Positions 20,645-23,025 of a stretch of DNA of 23,025 bases are shown here, in pieces. The stretch spans positions 1 through 23,025 of the forward strand of contig DASUVJ010000073.1 of assembly GCA_036378995.1 (NCBI GenBank), written 5' to 3'. Under the pieces are notes generated by a model. It did no database searches and was not told the origin of the DNA. It was given only the letters and a program-made list of their open reading frames with translations. Origin of the DNA: DASUVJ01 sp036378995. GTDB lineage: Bacteria > Patescibacteriota > Saccharimonadia > Saccharimonadales > Saccharimonadaceae. Numbering within the stretch: position 1 is the stretch's first letter; the number at the start of each line of letters is the position of its first letter. The position numbers were made by a program, and so were the translations under genes.

Positions 20645-21558
20645 ACTGCGATAGGCGCTTTAATGCCTGGATCCGGATCGTAGCCTTCGAGTTTAAAGTC
20701 GTCAATGGTAAAGTCGAAGATCGATGTTACGTCAGGGTTAATGACCATCTGTGGTAATGGCTTTGGCGTACGCGAAAGCTGCAAGTCAACCTGCTCTTGG
20801 TGGTTTAGGTAAATATGAGCATCGCCAAGCGTGTGTACGAACTCGCCTGGTTTTAAGCCGGTCACCTGCGCCATCATCATCGTGAGTAGCGCGTATGAGG
20901 CGATGTTAAACGGCACGCCGAGGAAGGTGTCGCCGCTTCGCTGGTAGAGCTGGCAGCTTAATTTGCCATCAAGAACATAAAACTGGAACAAGCTGTGGCA
21001 TGGCGGCAATCCTGCTTTGGCCATTTCTTTAATGTCGGCCACGTTCCAGGCTGATACGAGAATACGACGTGAGTCGGGGTTGTTTTTGATCGTATCGATC
21101 GCCTCCTGGATTTGGTCGATCTCGCCGCCTTTGCCGTCTGGCCAGTGACGCCACTGGTAACCGTAGACAGGCCCGAGTTCGCCGTATTTTTTAGCGAACT
21201 CCGGATCGGTTTTGATCGAATCGACGAACGCGGTCAACTTATCGTTCCACTCGTCAGATCCCTGTTCTGGCAGTTTCTGACCGGTGGACTGAAGATAGGC
21301 TTTAAACGGCCATTCATTCCAGATGTGGACGTCGTTTTTTACGAGGTATTCGATGTTGCTGCTACCCTGTAAAAACCAGAGCAGTTCATGGATGATGCCG
21401 CGGAGAAATAATTTCTTGGTGGTAACGGCCGGAAAACCTTCAGATAAATCAAAGCGCATCTGGCGCCCAAAGACACTCTTCGTGCCCGTCCCGGTGCGGT
21501 CCGATTTTATCGTTCCGTTATCTTTAATATCTTGCAACAGATCCAAATACTGACGCAT
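20641..21558 (-). CDS. thyA: thymidylate synthase (ThyA)
   Basis: Methylates dUMP to dTMP using methylene-tetrahydrofolate. 305 residues, the long type with an insertion of about 40 residues compared with E. coli (264). Seen: SDRTGTGTKSVFGRQMRFDL, TTKKLFLRGIIHELLWFLQG, GPVYGYQWRHW, DSRRILVSAWN, and the active-site block PPCHSLFQFYV, with Cys as nucleophile, then SCQLYQRSGDTFLGVPFNIASYALL and the C-terminal GYDPDPGIKAPIAV. ATG at 21558 with a GAGGGAG ribosome binding site; an in-frame upstream start would lie before the promoter. Transcribed after the rplA terminator from its own promoter. It meets folA tail to tail. Confidence 0.98.
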   Translation of the reverse strand: MRQYLDLLQDIKDNGTIKSDRTGTGTKSVFGRQMRFDLSEGFPAVTTKKLFLRGIIHELLWFLQGSSNIEYLVKNDVHIWNEWPFKAYLQSTGQKLPEQGSDEWNDKLTAFVDSIKTDPEFAKKYGELGPVYGYQWRHWPDGKGGEIDQIQEAIDTIKNNPDSRRILVSAWNVADIKEMAKAGLPPCHSLFQFYVLDGKLSCQLYQRSGDTFLGVPFNIASYALLTMMMAQVTGLKPGEFVHTLGDAHIYLNHQEQVDLQLSRTPKPLPQMVINPDVTSIFDFTIDDFKLEGYDPDPGIKAPIAV

Positions 21559-21585
21559 ACGCTCCCTCTTTTTGTTTATGTTTAT

Positions 21586-21614
21586 AGTATGACATATAAA
21601 AATAAGCCGGGCAA
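21586..21614 (-). promoter_or_regulatory. candidate promoter of thyA
   Basis: Minus-strand TTGCCC (21614-21609), 17-base spacer, CATACT (21591-21586). Start near 21579 gives a leader of about 21 bases containing GAGGGAG. A TATAAA (21586-21581) overlaps and is an alternative -10. Confidence 0.5.
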
Positions 21615-21623
21615 CGTGACTAT

Positions 21624-21657
21624 AAAAAATACATCGTCTCAAACGAGGCGATGTATT
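21624..21657 (-). terminator. terminator of rplA
   Basis: Minus strand AATACATCGCCTC (21657-21645), four-base loop, GAGACGATGTATT (21640-21628), one mismatch in a 13-position stem, then TTTTTT from 21629 to 21624. It is 20 bases after the rplA stop and separates rplA from thyA. Confidence 0.9.
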
Positions 21658-21676
21658 CTATAAGATTTGTTAACTA

Positions 21677-22645
21677 TTAGTTAACGGTGTTTTCAACCTT
21701 AACGCCAGGACCCATAGTGGTGCTGATGCTAGTTGATTTAACGTAGCTACCCTTAAGGCTTACTGGCTTCTGAGCCTGAAGGCTGTCGAAGAATGCCTTG
21801 GCGTTTTCAAGGAGCTTGTCGGCGCCAAATGATACTTTACCGATTGAAAGGTGAACAATTGCTTGCTTGTCGACACGGTATTCAACTTTACCGGCCTTAG
21901 CTTCGGTAACAGCCTTAGCGACGTCGGTTGCAACGGTTCCAGACTTAGGGTTTGGCATAAGACCACGTGGGCCAAGCAAACGTGCGTACTTACCAAGCTT
22001 TGGCATGTACTGAGGAGTTGCGACGAGGATGTCGAAGTTTAGTTCTTCTTTTTCAAGCTGCTTGATGAACTCTTCGTCACCTACGATGTCAGCACCGGCT
22101 TTTTTAGCTGCTGCGTGGTCGGCTTCTGGGGCGAATACGGCAACGCGGACAGTCTTACCGGTACCGTTTGGCAGTGAAACTGTCGTACGGATGTTCTGGT
22201 CGGCCTGACGTGGGTCAACACCAAGGCGTACATGTATTTCAACGCTAGCGTCAAACTTTACAGGGCTTGTCTTTGCGACAACTTCAAAAGCTTCAGCAAG
22301 GCCGTATACCTTGTCTTTTTCAACAAGTTCAGCGGCTTTACGGTAGTTTTTGCCACGGCGTTCGATGCGTGGACGGGTAACTGGCTTCGGACCTTTTTTG
22401 GTGCGAGCTTCGGCTTCCTCGTCCTGAGGAGTTGTGTCGCCAGCTTCTTTGCGGGCTTCTTTTTCAAGCTTTGCTTCTACTTCAGCCTGAGCTTTTTCGC
22501 TGCGCTTACCAGCTTTAGCTGTGGTTTTTTCTTCTTTGACACCAGCGGTTTCGAGGGCCGCCTCGATCTCTGCGATGGTGTTTTTGTCGGTCACTTCAAG
22601 ACCAAGTTCTGCAGCACTAGCTAGCAGTTCGGCTTTTTTAGCCAT
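21677..22645 (-). CDS. rplA: 50S ribosomal protein L1 with N-terminal SAP/HeH-like extension
   Basis: L1 stalk protein and translational repressor, 322 residues against about 230 in most bacteria. The L1 core starts near residue 97 (RGKNYRKAAELVEKDKVYGL) and is complete: KFDASVEIHVRLGVDPRQADQ, LPNGTGKTVRVAVFA, GPRGLMPNPKSGTV and the C-terminal KGSYVKSTSISTTMGPGV. Residues 1-36 (AELLASAAELGLEVTDKN then AEIEAALETAG) look like a SAP/HeH/Rho_N-type helix-extended-loop-helix, which often binds nucleic acid. Residues 37-95 are a charged, Lys/Glu/Ala-rich linker. The ATG at 22645 is supported by a leader with an L1-like site; no other Met fits until inside the core. rplK is not upstream, unlike the usual rplK-rplA order. 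Confidence 0.95.
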   Translation of the reverse strand: MAKKAELLASAAELGLEVTDKNTIAEIEAALETAGVKEEKTTAKAGKRSEKAQAEVEAKLEKEARKEAGDTTPQDEEAEARTKKGPKPVTRPRIERRGKNYRKAAELVEKDKVYGLAEAFEVVAKTSPVKFDASVEIHVRLGVDPRQADQNIRTTVSLPNGTGKTVRVAVFAPEADHAAAKKAGADIVGDEEFIKQLEKEELNFDILVATPQYMPKLGKYARLLGPRGLMPNPKSGTVATDVAKAVTEAKAGKVEYRVDKQAIVHLSIGKVSFGADKLLENAKAFFDSLQAQKPVSLKGSYVKSTSISTTMGPGVKVENTVN

Positions 22646-22663
22646 AGGTATTAACCCTTTCTG

Positions 22664-22691
22664 TGGTGCAAGCGGCCGATTAAGCCTCCCA
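22664..22691 (-). promoter_or_regulatory. candidate L1-binding site in the rplA leader
   Basis: In the minus-strand leader, TGG (22691-22689)... GGC and GCC... CCA can form two short stems separated by an asymmetric internal loop (GA opposite GCTTGCA) with a TTAATCG end loop. TGGGAGGC followed later by CCACA is the pattern of L1 regulatory sites found before rplK-rplA in other bacteria. Normally this site sits before rplK; here it would sit before rplA alone. Not verified by a structure model. Confidence 0.4.
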
Positions 22692-22710
22692 ACATTGATT
22701 GTTTATACTT

Positions 22711-23025
22711 CTATTTTATCACTTTATAGAGGTGATGTCTAGCAAACCATAGCTCAAAACGAGCCGCTTCGAGGGTTTCCTTTGAGAGGATGAGTTCGGT
22801 CGTGTCTTCGGCTAGAAATGCCGCCATCGTTCGGATTGTATTGTATGCCTCTAGTAGCGCCATCTTCACGGCTGTGTGCTGGTCACCAGTCGGATCATCG
22901 CGCAGTGTATCGGCGTGTTCGGTCCAGAGAGCCGCAACGTGTGTTAGGTGTTCCAGGACTTCGTTTTCTGTTGCGGGAAATGGTTCTATATCCTTGGCAT
23001 CTACCTCTGATGTAGTGTCAGGAAA
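22711..23025 (-). CDS. unknown helical protein, 3' end only
   Basis: Open without a stop from the window edge to TAG at 22713-22711, 104 residues visible; the N-terminus is outside. The visible part is acidic and almost wholly helical (ENEVLEHLTHVAALWTEHADTLRDD; HTAVKMALLEAYNTIRTMAAFLAEDTTE; SKETLEAARFELWFARHHLYKVIK). No family recognised and no membrane segment. The rplA promoter overlaps its last codons, so the two genes are close but separately started. Confidence 0.7.
   Translation of the reverse strand, partial: FPDTTSEVDAKDIEPFPATENEVLEHLTHVAALWTEHADTLRDDPTGDQHTAVKMALLEAYNTIRTMAAFLAEDTTELILSKETLEAARFELWFARHHLYKVIK
22713..22741 (-). promoter_or_regulatory. promoter of rplA inside the end of the upstream gene
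   Basis: Minus-strand TAGACA (22741-22736), 17-base spacer, TAAAAT (22718-22713). The -10 includes the last codons and stop of the preceding gene. Predicted start near 22706, leader of about 60 bases. A second possible -10, TATAAA, lies at 22707-22702. Confidence 0.6.

Noticed and set aside
1..23025. CRISPR array, tRNA or rRNA genes, insertion sequences, att sites
   Set aside because: I looked for regular direct repeats, cloverleaf-like sequence, transposase frames and long terminal repeats and found none. Base composition looks even along the window.

Overview
The window looks like a compact, roughly half-GC chromosomal segment from a small-genome bacterium. My best guess is a Candidate Phyla Radiation (Patescibacteria) member, most likely Saccharibacteria (TM7). 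This rests on overall protein character, very short intergenic spaces, many start codons sitting almost on their own -10 boxes, and a gene set limited to information processing and envelope functions. It is inference, not proven by any single marker. The genetic code is standard: a TGA stop is used inside the overlapping PAP2/lipid kinase pair. There is no mobile element, CRISPR array, rRNA or tRNA that I can see.

Layout. 1-5.7 kb is an envelope and miscellaneous block: a truncated ABC ATPase and yajQ on the minus strand; a PAP2 phosphatase overlapping a diacylglycerol-kinase-like gene on the plus strand; an FMN reductase (minus); a lipoprotein-like or anchored GH3 glycosidase and an AI-2E family permease (plus). 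5.7-13.5 kb is a minus-strand run: cysS, then DHH phosphoesterase, recR and ebfC, then a GT-C membrane glycosyltransferase, dnaB and dnaX. 13.6-16.4 kb holds DUF2797, a small coiled-coil/beta protein, and a threonine-dehydratase-like gene. The last has a complete leader-peptide attenuator rich in Ile codons. 16.4-17.7 kb is rplJ-rplL with an L10-type leader. 17.8-18.7 kb is one unrecognised plus-strand gene. 18.7-21.6 kb is a thymidylate block (tmk, dcd, folA, thyA). 21.6-23 kb is rplA with an N-terminal extension, and the end of an unknown gene.

How it works together. Dcd, ThyA, FolA and Tmk make a complete route from dCTP (via dUMP) to dTDP with folate recycling. DnaX, DnaB, EbfC and RecR are the replisome/repair set. 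L1, L10 and L7/L12 are stalk proteins, with L1 separated from L10-L7/L12.

Most notable signals: (1) an isoleucine/threonine transcription attenuator (17-20 residue leader peptide containing IISIIII and TT, then a terminator) controlling one dehydratase gene; (2) a perfectly symmetric TAGTATACTA element placing a -10 box exactly six bases before both the yajQ and the PAP2 start codons; (3) a recurrent near-leaderless architecture; (4) an A7 slippery heptamer plus downstream stem in dnaX predicting a gamma-like product; (5) loss of the zinc-binding cysteines in both DnaX and RecR; (6) a SAP/HeH-like extension on ribosomal protein L1.
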